Assembly: GCF_900142735.1 (NCBI RefSeq)
Contig: NZ_FRBY01000003.1
Location: forward strand, 310,001 to 374,000
Source: Flavobacterium saccharophilum
GTDB taxonomy: Bacteria > Bacteroidota > Bacteroidia > Flavobacteriales > Flavobacteriaceae
Length of the DNA: 64,000 bases
Reading direction: 5' to 3'
The notes below the pieces were generated by a model. That model saw only the letters and a program-made list of their open reading frames with translations. It did not search any database and was not told where the DNA came from. Of the stretch, positions 36,904 to 44,720 are shown piece after piece (position 1 is the first letter of the stretch; the number at the start of each line of letters is the position of its first letter). Both the position numbers and the translations under genes were made by a program.

Positions 36904-37752
36904 ATGAAATGGTTAGGCAGAAGACAAAGTGATAATGTTGAAGACCGAAGAGGTGTCTCAGGAGGAAAAGTAGCTCTTGGAGGCGGCGTTATCGGTATCA
37001 TTATTTTGTTATTAAATGTTTTTGGTGGCGAAACAGGTCAAACTGTCGGATCTGCATTAGAACAACTTCAAGGTGGTCAGCAGCAAACTGAAGCGGCTGC
37101 TCCATTAAGCAAAGAAGATGAGGAAATGGGAAACTTTGTGCGCGTAATCCTTGCGGACAACGAAGACATTTGGAGCAAAATATTTGAAGAACATGGCATG
37201 ACCTATAAAAAACCAAAATTGGTGCTTTTTAGAGGTTCTGTACAAACAGCCTGCGGTGGGGCATCATCTGCCTCCGGACCTTTTTATTGTCCGGGCGACC
37301 AAAAGGTTTATATGGATTTAGGCTTCTTTGAAGAGCTTAAAACTAAATTTGGTGCCAAGGGTGGCGACTTTGCTATTGCGTACGTTATAGCGCACGAAAT
37401 TGGTCATCACGTTCAAACCTTACTTGGAACGTCGGCAAAAATGCGTCAGGCTCAGCAAGGAAAAAGTGAGACCGAAGCAAACAAGCTTTCAGTTGCATTA
37501 GAACTGCAAGCCGACTTTTATGCTGGAGTATGGACACATTATAATCAGAAAAACTTAGATACTGACGATATCGACGAAGCTTTAAGCGCCGCCAATGCTG
37601 TGGGAGATGATGCCATTCAAAGCAAAATGAGTGATCAGGTAGTTCCGGATTCATTTACACACGGATCATCAGAGCAAAGAATGTATTGGTTTAAAAAAGG
37701 TTTTAAAACCGGAGACATTGAGCAAGGAACTACATTTGAAGAAATACGATAA
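36904..37752 (+). CDS. neutral zinc metallopeptidase, YpfJ-like, single N-terminal TM
   Basis: 282 residues. Start MKWLGRRQSDNVEDRRG is typical of the family, followed by a membrane segment (28-41). Zinc motif H164-E165-x-x-H168 within AHEIGHHVQ, third ligand likely in LELQADFYAGVW, and CGGASSASGPFYCPGDQKVYMDLGF before it. The catalytic part probably faces the periplasm. Substrate unknown. It is a single gene with a strong terminator at 37781-37813. Confidence 0.92.
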   Translation: MKWLGRRQSDNVEDRRGVSGGKVALGGGVIGIIILLLNVFGGETGQTVGSALEQLQGGQQQTEAAAPLSKEDEEMGNFVRVILADNEDIWSKIFEEHGMTYKKPKLVLFRGSVQTACGGASSASGPFYCPGDQKVYMDLGFFEELKTKFGAKGGDFAIAYVIAHEIGHHVQTLLGTSAKMRQAQQGKSETEANKLSVALELQADFYAGVWTHYNQKNLDTDDIDEALSAANAVGDDAIQSKMSDQVVPDSFTHGSSEQRMYWFKKGFKTGDIEQGTTFEEIR

Positions 37753-37780
37753 TTTAATAAACCAAACTATAATAACCAGG

Positions 37781-37813
37781 AAAAAGCATGACTTAAACGT
37801 CATGCTTTTTTTT
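37781..37813 (+). terminator. intrinsic terminator of the metallopeptidase gene
   Basis: AAAGCATGAC / GTCATGCTTT stem with a TTAAAC loop and a T8 tail. Confidence 0.88.
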
Positions 37814-37818
37814 GTTTC

Positions 37819-38022
37819 CACCATATAAGTCACATAAGTTCATTTAAAAACTACTTTGAACTTATAAAGACTTTTTAAGTTTTCATTTGTGTTGTTTGAG
37901 TTTTTCCTTCAGAATACGAAGTTCAAATATTTCCTTTCCACACTAGATTTATGTACTTAAACTTAATCACTCCACAAGCTTCCGCAGTAATTTTAAAAAA
38001 AGCTTATGTGACTTATATGGTG
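37819..38022. repeat. CACCATATAAGTCACATAAG inverted-repeat element
   Basis: Perfect 20-bp terminal inverted repeats (37819-37838 and 38003-38022) enclose a 164-nt core without a gene. The core contains imperfect copies of CTTAAA/TTTAAG words. Confidence 0.75.
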
Positions 38023-38036
38023 AAAAAATTAAGTGC

Positions 38037-38069
38037 ACAAAAAAAGCCTTGAATTTCTTCAAGGCTTTA
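38037..38069 (-). terminator. terminator downstream of tRNA-His
   Basis: AAAGCCTTGAA and TTCAAGGCTTT stem with a TTTC loop; on the minus strand it is followed by seven T. Confidence 0.8.
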
Positions 38070-38077
38070 AATTTCTG

Positions 38078-38152
38078 GGTGGCTGACCGGGTTCGAACCG
38101 GCGACCCGCGGCACCACAAACCGCTACTCTAACCAGCTGAGCTACAACCACC
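38078..38152 (-). tRNA. tRNA-His (anticodon GTG)
   Basis: The minus strand folds into a canonical cloverleaf: acceptor GTGGTTG/CAGCCAC plus an extra 5' G (position -1) facing C73, the hallmark of tRNA-His; D-arm GCTCAGCTGGTTAGAGT; anticodon stem GCGGT/GCCGC with loop TTGTGGT, anticodon GTG; T-arm CCGGTTCGAACCCGG. Only part of the CCA end is encoded. It stands alone, followed by a terminator. Confidence 0.97.
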
Positions 38153-38227
38153 ATTTTGCTTAGCGGTTGCAAATATACAACTAATGTTTACTTCCGCAAA
38201 TAAAAAATTGAAAAAATATTAAACTTT

Positions 38228-38944
38228 TTACATCAAATTCTCTAAGCTATTGACTACCAAACATCTTTCAACAGTAAAACCTTCGGCAAAATCTTTGCCA
38301 ACAAGCCTTCCTAAGTCCTTAGCACGGTAATTTAGGCTTTCAAAAAAGTTTTTGCTTGTAATTGGCGTTGCAGGTTCATCAGAATTTGGATCATAAAATT
38401 GTGTTTTATAAGCTGCAATTGCTTCTACTTTTTTATCCTCAAACCCCGTAATGTCTACAACAAAATCTGGTTCAATGTTTTTCCACTGAATATAATGATA
38501 AACCACTTTCGGTCTCCAGGCTTCTTGTTTTTCGCCATCAACAACCGTTTCGATTTTCATCAACCCAGATAAGAAACAAGCGTCTGAAACCAGCTTACTT
38601 CCTTTTCCGTGATCGATATGGCGATCGTCAATTGCATTGCACAATACAATCTCCGGTTTATATTTTCGGATCATCTTAATAACCTCCAACTGGTGCTTTT
38701 CATCATTAACGAAAAAACCATCACGCATGGCCAAATTTTCGCGAACCAAAACACCTAATATTTTTGCAGCAGCTTTCGCTTCTTCATCTCTGGTTTCTGC
38801 TGTTCCTCTGGTTCCTAATTCTCCTCTTGTTAAATCTACGATTCCCACTTTCTTACCAAGTGAAACTTCTTTTAAAATTGTTCCCGCACAACCCAATTCT
38901 ACGTCGTCAGGATGAGCACCAAAGGCTAGTATATCTAATTTCAT
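38228..38944 (-). CDS. bshB1: bacillithiol biosynthesis deacetylase BshB1
   Basis: 238 residues. Removes the acetyl group from GlcNAc-malate in bacillithiol synthesis. The zinc and catalytic motif of LmbE/PIG-L enzymes is present: AFGAHPDDVELGCAG at residue 7-21, then DLTRGELGTRGTAETRDEEA and the CNAIDDRHIDHGKGSKLV segment with HxDH. Standard length. It lies downstream of the chorismate-binding enzyme on the same strand, separated by a GTTTCAAG word repeat that adjoins its start. Confidence 0.92.
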   Translation of the reverse strand: MKLDILAFGAHPDDVELGCAGTILKEVSLGKKVGIVDLTRGELGTRGTAETRDEEAKAAAKILGVLVRENLAMRDGFFVNDEKHQLEVIKMIRKYKPEIVLCNAIDDRHIDHGKGSKLVSDACFLSGLMKIETVVDGEKQEAWRPKVVYHYIQWKNIEPDFVVDITGFEDKKVEAIAAYKTQFYDPNSDEPATPITSKNFFESLNYRAKDLGRLVGKDFAEGFTVERCLVVNSLENLM

Positions 38945-38951
38945 TTTTTTT

Positions 38952-39004
38952 GTTTCAAGTTTCAGGTTTCAAGTTTCAGGTTTTACGTTCCAAAAACTTG
39001 AAAC
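38952..39004. repeat. GTTTCAAGTTTCAGG word repeat
   Basis: Two tandem GTTTCAAGTTTCAGG copies and an inverted CTTGAAAC arm. It lies in the gap between the chorismate-binding gene and bshB1 and ends 8 nt before the bshB1 start codon. Confidence 0.75.
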
Positions 39005-39007
39005 TTT

Positions 39008-40090
39008 TTAACAATTATTATTCTTTTTTATATTCAAAACTCTTTTCATCGTCATTGACTTATTGACGCTTTCCTCCCATTCTTTCTCAGGAACACTTTC
39101 TTTTGTAATACCGCATCCCATGTACAAAATCGCTTTATTGTCCTTGATTTGCATGCTGCGTAAATTTACAAATAAATCAGAACTTGCTGCTTTATGGGCA
39201 AAACTGCTGTTTAATTCGCCCAGAAAACCGGTATAAAAAGTTCTGTCGTAATTTTCGTTTTCAATGATAAATGCTTTTGCTTTTTTCTTTGGCAAGCCAC
39301 AAACAGCTGGTGTTGGATGCAAAGTATCAATAACTTCTTCTAAAGTTGAATTCTCTTTTAAAACTCCCGAGATATCGGTTTTAATATGCCAGATCGATCC
39401 TGCTTTTATACTATATGGTTCGGTAACATTTACAGACGAGGCCACTTCTCGCAATCTTTTAATAATAAAATCGGTTACGTATTGCTGCTCGTCTTTTTCT
39501 TTTTGCTGCCAGGAAATATGTTCTTCAGAAACCGCTTTTTGGGTTCCGGCTAGTGCGGTAGTTTCAAAAACACTTCCACTTGCTTTTAATAATTGTTCAG
39601 GAGTTGCCCCCATCCAAAATCCAATCTTGGGATGCGAAAAACAATACGTGAAAGTCGATGGATACAAATGAATCAAACGTTTAAAAGTGACGATAAAATC
39701 AAAATCAGTCAGGTCAACAATTTCGCTTCTTGATAAAACTACTTTTTTGAATTCTTCATTCTTAATCGCCTGAATTCCTTTTTCAACTAAAGTTTCATAT
39801 TGTATTTTTGCTTCTGAATCAAAAGTTGGGTCCTCAATTTCATTAAATTCAAAATTACCAGTCGTTTGTTCTGCACTGATAATTTTCGATTCATTCTCCG
39901 GAATTAATAGCAGCTGTTTTTCATCAAAAGAAGCAAAAACGAAACCTTTTTCGCTATAATCTGTGACTTTATACAAAGTATCATCTTGCTGCAACAGCGC
40001 AAAAACACTTGACGAATTAGGTTTAGAATAAATGACAAAAGGCAATTTTTGCTCTTGATGTTTTCTTATAGTAGAGAAAAAGTCGTTCAT
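39008..40090 (-). CDS. menF: isochorismate synthase-type chorismate-binding enzyme
   Basis: 360 residues, short for the family because Bacteroidota forms lack part of the N-terminal domain. Converts chorismate to isochorismate, the first step of menaquinone synthesis. Chorismate-enzyme motifs: KVVLSRSEIVD, FCFSHPKIGFWMGATPEQLL, ETTALAGTQ, and SIWHIKTDISGVLKENSTLEEVIDTLHPTPAVCGLPK, followed by YMGCGITKESVPEKEWEES. The thioesterase gene 4 nt upstream fits the menaquinone pathway. An entC-like siderophore role is less likely, as no DHB genes are seen. Confidence 0.85.
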   Translation of the reverse strand: MNDFFSTIRKHQEQKLPFVIYSKPNSSSVFALLQQDDTLYKVTDYSEKGFVFASFDEKQLLLIPENESKIISAEQTTGNFEFNEIEDPTFDSEAKIQYETLVEKGIQAIKNEEFKKVVLSRSEIVDLTDFDFIVTFKRLIHLYPSTFTYCFSHPKIGFWMGATPEQLLKASGSVFETTALAGTQKAVSEEHISWQQKEKDEQQYVTDFIIKRLREVASSVNVTEPYSIKAGSIWHIKTDISGVLKENSTLEEVIDTLHPTPAVCGLPKKKAKAFIIENENYDRTFYTGFLGELNSSFAHKAASSDLFVNLRSMQIKDNKAILYMGCGITKESVPEKEWEESVNKSMTMKRVLNIKKNNNC

Positions 40091-40094
40091 GTTT

Positions 40095-40526
40095 TTATTC
40101 GGTTTTCTTTTTATCCAAAACCATATTAGTCAGTTTGCAAAGCGAAATAAGATTTCCGGCTTCATCGGTAATTTTAATTTCCCAAAGATGAATACTTCTA
40201 CCTTTATGAATGATTCGCGCTGTGCCAAAAACCCAGCCTTCGCGAATACTTTTTAAATGATTTGCAGAAATTTCGATTCCACGAACTTCCTGCTCTTTTG
40301 TGTCGATAAAAAAGAAAGAAGCAGCACTTCCAACACTTTCTGCCAAAGCGACTGAAGCTCCTCCGTGCAATAAACCCATTGGTTGATGAACACTTGGATT
40401 TACAGGCATTTTTGCAGTTAAAAAATCTTCGCCTGCATCGATATATTCAATTTTTAACGTCTCCATCAAAGTGTTTTTAGAAAACTGATTGCAACGCTCT
40501 AAAATTTGTTCTTTTGTATATTTCAT
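40095..40526 (-). CDS. hotdog-fold thioesterase (PaaI/MenI-like)
   Basis: 143 residues. Single hotdog domain: VNPSVHQPMGLLHGGASVALAESVGSAASFFF is the HGGAxxALAE motif of the PaaI/MenI group, followed by GIEISANHLKSIREG. Its 4-nt distance from menF suggests 1,4-dihydroxy-2-naphthoyl-CoA hydrolase in menaquinone synthesis; this is inference from context because the same fold serves phenylacetate and other acyl-CoAs. Cytosolic. It is the first gene of this two- or three-gene unit. Confidence 0.82.
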   Translation of the reverse strand: MKYTKEQILERCNQFSKNTLMETLKIEYIDAGEDFLTAKMPVNPSVHQPMGLLHGGASVALAESVGSAASFFFIDTKEQEVRGIEISANHLKSIREGWVFGTARIIHKGRSIHLWEIKITDEAGNLISLCKLTNMVLDKKKTE

Positions 40527-40653
40527 TTAGAATAGGCTTTAAAATCGTAAAATTAAAGAAAAGATGAGATACAAATTAGAAAATCCAATTCTAATATTAA
40601 AAATCATTTATGAACCTGACCCTTTTTTGCTATTTTTACAAAAAAGAATTTAA

Positions 40654-42165
40654 ATGCGTCACTATTTTGCACTCTTCATTCTCGGCCTACTTTTAGCTTT
40701 AAGTTCTTGCAGAACTGATTTTGATACCGTTGCCAGCACAGGAGATTTAAAGTTTTCAAAAGATACCGTTTATTTGGATACCGTTTTTAAGAATATTGGT
40801 TCGAGTACTTACCAACTAAAAGTCTACAATAAAACTAAAAACGATATTTCGATTCCGATTATTCAACTTAAAAAAGGATTGAATTCTAAATACCGAATGA
40901 CGGTTGACGGAATGACCGGCAACAACGGAAAAATCTTCAATAATGTTACCCTTTTAGCCAAAGACAGTTTGTATATTTTTGTAGAAACTACAGCAGATAT
41001 TACCGATGCTGATCCTACTGATTTTTTATATACTGATGAAATTCAGTTTGACAGCGGAGCGAATCTGCAACAAGTAGCTTTAGTGACTTTAATTCAGGAT
41101 GCTGTTTTTTTATATCCGAAGCAAAATACTTATGGAACTAAGGAAAAAATTCAAATTGACGGCAAAGATGTTGATGGATTTTATTTGGATGAAAATGATG
41201 CGGCAAACGGAAATGAATTGATTTTCACGAATGATAAACCTTATGTAATTTATGGTTATGCCGGAGTTCCTGAGTTTACAACTGTAAAATTTGAAGCCGG
41301 CGCAAGAGTTCATTTTCATGCTAATTCGGGCTTATACATCGGTGACAATGCTTCGCTACAAATTAATGGTGCAGCTTCAACAACTGATAAACTTGAAAAC
41401 GAAGTTATTTTTGAGGGAGATCGATTGGAATCGCTTTATTCAGATATTCCAGGACAATGGAATTCGGTTATTTTTTCCAATGGAAGCGCAAATCATACTA
41501 TCAATCATTTAACGCTAAAAAATGCTGTTATTGGTTTAGATTTCCAAAATCCATTTAATACGGTTGAAATAAAAAATACCCAAATTTACAATTGTGTCGA
41601 ATATGGGATTTTAGCTAAAAACACCCACATCATTGGCGAAAACATTGTAATTAATTATGCTGGTTTGGCGAGTTTATCTTGTGTGTATGGCGGTAACTAT
41701 AATTTTGCACACTGTACCTTCAATAATAACTGGCAAAACAGCACACATTTTGCTGTTAATTTAAGTAATAGTCTGGCCGGCGAAACACCTGAAACAAATC
41801 CACTTACGAACGCAACTTTTAACAATTGTATCATTTACGGTTCAAATACCAATGAATTTAATTTAAACAAAAGTACCAGCGCTCCATTTGTTTATCAGTT
41901 AAACAATTGTCTGTTAAAATTTAGCAGCTCTTCAACCGACCCAGATTATCAATTTAAAACGGATGCTGTTCATTACAATCAGATTATCCTGAATGAAAAC
42001 CCTAAATTTTATAATGTTTCTCAGAATAAATTTAACATTGATAATACGTCACCCGCTTTCGCGAAAGGAAATCAGATTTACATAATACCGTTGGATATTA
42101 TTGGAGCAACAAGAACTTCTCCTCCGGATTTGGGTGCTTATCAAAGTGCAGTCTTTCCTAAATAA
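40654..42165 (+). CDS. lipoprotein with right-handed beta-helix repeats
   Basis: 503 residues. Lipoprotein signal ending LSSC with Cys19, then RTDFD. Residues 25-130 look like a beta-sandwich (SKDTVYLDTVFKNIGSSTYQLKVYN). From about 210 onwards short strands with Asn/Ile ladders (AVIGLDFQNPFNTVEIKNTQIYNC, NFAHCTFNNNW, NATFNNCIIYGSN) have the appearance of a right-handed parallel beta-helix, ending with LDIIGATRTSPPDLGAYQ, a motif frequent at the end of such proteins. Probably anchored to the outer membrane. Function unknown; could bind or act on a polysaccharide. Confidence 0.72.
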   Translation: MRHYFALFILGLLLALSSCRTDFDTVASTGDLKFSKDTVYLDTVFKNIGSSTYQLKVYNKTKNDISIPIIQLKKGLNSKYRMTVDGMTGNNGKIFNNVTLLAKDSLYIFVETTADITDADPTDFLYTDEIQFDSGANLQQVALVTLIQDAVFLYPKQNTYGTKEKIQIDGKDVDGFYLDENDAANGNELIFTNDKPYVIYGYAGVPEFTTVKFEAGARVHFHANSGLYIGDNASLQINGAASTTDKLENEVIFEGDRLESLYSDIPGQWNSVIFSNGSANHTINHLTLKNAVIGLDFQNPFNTVEIKNTQIYNCVEYGILAKNTHIIGENIVINYAGLASLSCVYGGNYNFAHCTFNNNWQNSTHFAVNLSNSLAGETPETNPLTNATFNNCIIYGSNTNEFNLNKSTSAPFVYQLNNCLLKFSSSSTDPDYQFKTDAVHYNQIILNENPKFYNVSQNKFNIDNTSPAFAKGNQIYIIPLDIIGATRTSPPDLGAYQSAVFPK

Positions 42166-42173
42166 AGAGAATT

Positions 42174-42384
42174 TGCCACGAAGGCACTAAGACACCAAGT
42201 TTTTTATTTTTCTATGTGAATCTATGCTGGTGAAATAATCTCGTAAAGTCTCATTTTTTTTTTGTTTTAAGAAACAATTAAGCTAAAGATCTCATTTCTC
42301 GAAATGGAAAAAAATGAAAATAACCTAGGGATTCTGTGCCTTTGCGAAATTAAAAAAACTTTGTGCCTTTGTGTCTTCGTGGCA
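42174..42384. repeat. TGCCACGAAGGCACTAAGACAC inverted element, copy 1
   Basis: A 5' arm TGCCACGAAGGCACTAAG and a 3' arm CTTTGTGTCTTCGTGGCA face each other over a 150-nt core. Related blocks occur at 44430, 52264 and 59119. The rest of the gap to 42526 is AT-rich with a -7-like TAAATTTG at 42454-42461. Confidence 0.75.
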
Positions 42385-42526
42385 GAAAAACCATCCGTAA
42401 GAAAATATATCTAAAAATAAACATTCCTTAACTCAGCATATTCTTAAAAATAGTAAATTTGATACAACAACAAACTAAGATTCTTAAAATCAATTTGTTA
42501 CCACTCAAATCTAAAACTATTTTTCT

Positions 42527-44371
42527 ATGAAAAAACACTACTCTTTTCTCTTATTACTTGTTTTTACGGCAAGTTTTGCCCAGATTCCAAGTGGGTACTA
42601 CAACACTGCAACCGGAACAGGTTATACCTTAAAAACACAATTGTACAACATCATTAAAGGACATACCGATAATGGGTATGCTGGTTTGTACACCACTTAT
42701 CAAACTTCTGACGTTGATAATTTTTACGAAAATGACGGAACAGTTCTGGACATGTATTCTGAAAATCCTTCGGGAACAGATCCTTACAATTACAGCACAG
42801 GAACAACACAAAGATGCGGAAGTTATTCGGTTGAAGGTGATTGTTATAATAGAGAACATATTATTCCGCAATCAGTATTTAACGAGCAATCTCCAATGGT
42901 TTCTGATGCTCATTTTATCACACCAACAGATGGAAAAGTAAACGGAATACGTTCCAACTATCCTCATGGAACTGTAGCTTCAGCCACTTATACTGCTCAA
43001 AATGGAGGAAAATTAGGTTCGAGTTCTGTATCTGGATATTCAGGAACTGTTTTTGAACCTGTAAATGCTTTTAAAGGCGACATTGCCAGAATGTATCTCT
43101 ATTTTGCAACACGTTATGAGAATACCGTTGCCGGATATTCGTATGCCATGTTTGATGGTTCCAGCAATAAAGTTTTTACAACGGCATTTTTAAATCTTCT
43201 TTTGGCCTGGCATACACAGGACCCGGTAAGTGCGAGAGAAATTGCCAGAAACAATGCAATCTACGCGCGTCAAAACAACAGAAATCCGTATATCGATCAT
43301 CCGGAATATGTGAATCAAATTTGGGGTGGTACTCCTTCCGGAGACACTCAGGCGCCAACTACTCCAACGAGTTTGGCTTCTACTTCAAAAACAGCTACTT
43401 CAATCACTGTTGCATGGACAGCATCAACAGATAATGTTAGTGTAACAGGTTATGATGTTTATGCAAACAGCGTTTTAAAAACTACTGTTTCAGGAGTAAC
43501 AGCAACGATTACTGGTTTAACAGCTTCAACAAATTATTCAATTTATGTTAAAGCAAAAGATGCTGCCGGTAATACTTCTGCTTCAAGCAACACAATTGCC
43601 ATAACAACAAACAGCAGCGGTACCGGAACCGCGACCGATTTGCTTTTCTCTGAATACATTGAAGGCTCAAGCAATAATAAAGCTTTGGAAATTGCAAATA
43701 ACACTGGCAATTCCGTTAGCTTATCCGCTTACACTATAAAAAAACAAACCAACGGTGCCGGTTCCTGGAGTACTGGCTTAGCTTTAACCGGAACGCTAAC
43801 AACTGGAAGTAAATTTGTAATCGTAAACAGTTCGATTTCATCAGCTTGTTTTTCTACAAGTGCAGCCAATATTTCGACAACGGCAACCGAATTAACTTTC
43901 AACGGAAATGACGCTGTGGGTTTATTCAAAAATGGTGTTTTAATTGATATTATTGGAACTTTCAGCGGCGGAACTGCAAACTTTGCAACCGATGTTACTT
44001 TAAGAAGAAAATCAACCGTGACTTCTCCCTCAACAACATTTAATCTAAGTTCGCAATGGGATTCGTATACCACAGATACTTGTAATAATCTGGCCAGCAA
44101 AATGGCTCAAACAGAAGAGAACGAAATTATTGAACTTTCAGATGAAATCATACTTTATCCAAATCCTTCTGATGGAAACTTCTATGTTGGTTTTTCTGCT
44201 TTAGACGAAATTTACTCTATTGAAATTATCTCCTTTGCCGGACAAAAAGTTTTTGAAAAACAAAACACATCAGATCCTGCCATTTCAGTAAGTCATCTTG
44301 CTAAAGGAATTTATCTGGTAAAAATCACAAAAGACTCCAAAACGATTATTAAAAACATCGTTATCAAATAA
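42527..44371 (+). CDS. type IX-exported endonuclease I (EndA/NucM) with FN3 and lamin-tail domains
   Basis: 614 residues. Signal peptide ending SFAQ. Residues 20-265 are the EndA nuclease with the catalytic motif NREH111IIPQS in a GDCYNREHIIPQS context. Residues about 273-362 form a fibronectin type III domain (PTSLASTSKTATSITVAWTASTD). Residues about 365-510 resemble a lamin-tail domain (LLFSEYIEGSSNNKALEIAN). The C-terminus (about 540-614) is a T9SS type A sorting domain with YPNPSDGNFYVGF and IYLVKI. So it degrades extracellular DNA or RNA after type IX export. Confidence 0.93.
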   Translation: MKKHYSFLLLLVFTASFAQIPSGYYNTATGTGYTLKTQLYNIIKGHTDNGYAGLYTTYQTSDVDNFYENDGTVLDMYSENPSGTDPYNYSTGTTQRCGSYSVEGDCYNREHIIPQSVFNEQSPMVSDAHFITPTDGKVNGIRSNYPHGTVASATYTAQNGGKLGSSSVSGYSGTVFEPVNAFKGDIARMYLYFATRYENTVAGYSYAMFDGSSNKVFTTAFLNLLLAWHTQDPVSAREIARNNAIYARQNNRNPYIDHPEYVNQIWGGTPSGDTQAPTTPTSLASTSKTATSITVAWTASTDNVSVTGYDVYANSVLKTTVSGVTATITGLTASTNYSIYVKAKDAAGNTSASSNTIAITTNSSGTGTATDLLFSEYIEGSSNNKALEIANNTGNSVSLSAYTIKKQTNGAGSWSTGLALTGTLTTGSKFVIVNSSISSACFSTSAANISTTATELTFNGNDAVGLFKNGVLIDIIGTFSGGTANFATDVTLRRKSTVTSPSTTFNLSSQWDSYTTDTCNNLASKMAQTEENEIIELSDEIILYPNPSDGNFYVGFSALDEIYSIEIISFAGQKVFEKQNTSDPAISVSHLAKGIYLVKITKDSKTIIKNIVIK

Positions 44372-44395
44372 TTAAAACCACATCTTACTTCATTT

Positions 44396-44424
44396 AAAAA
44401 GCGGCATATTGCCGCTTTTTTTTT
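44396..44424 (+). terminator. intrinsic terminator of the EndA gene
   Basis: AAAAAGCGGCA and TGCCGCTTTTT form a long stem around a TAT loop, with a T9 tail. Confidence 0.9.
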
Positions 44425-44429
44425 GTTTT

Positions 44430-44629
44430 ACTGCGAAGGCACTAAGACACAAAATTAATTCTCATTTTATGTCATTTCGACGAAGGAGAAATCCCCGCGA
44501 GAAGCTCCTCAAAGATTGGGACTATCGTTACGGAGTTACTTGTGGGGATTTCTCCTTCGTCGAAATGACAAACAGTACGATTAATCATTACTTTAATTAA
44601 AAACTTTGTGCCTTTGTGTCTTTGTGGCA
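44430..44629. repeat. GCGAAGGCACTAAGACAC element, copy 2, interrupted
   Basis: Left arm GCGAAGGCACTAAGACAC at about 44433-44450 and right arm CTTTGTGCCTTTGTGTC with GTGGCA at about 44604-44629. The core is occupied by the palindrome at 44471-44573, which looks inserted. Confidence 0.8.
44471..44573. repeat. GTCATTTCGACG palindromic repeat, copy 3, nested
   Basis: 26-bp perfect terminal inverted repeats (44471-44496 and 44544-44569). It is the most perfect copy of the three in the window and lies inside the arms of another element. Confidence 0.9.
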
Positions 44630-44659
44630 AAAAAACATTAAAAGAGTTCCTTTTCAAAT

Positions 44660-44690
44660 TTGCGCTTACTATTTATTTACACTAAATTTG
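44660..44690 (+). promoter_or_regulatory. purL promoter
   Basis: TTG at 44660-44662 and TAAATTTG at 44683-44690 with a 20-nt spacer match the Flavobacterium consensus. The leader to ATG 44721 is about 25 nt. Confidence 0.7.
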
Positions 44691-44720
44691 CACCTTCAAT
44701 ACAACAAACTACACATCACA

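Noticed and set aside
37819..38022. CRISPR array
   Set aside because: Only two inverted ends, no regular direct repeats and no cas genes anywhere in the window.
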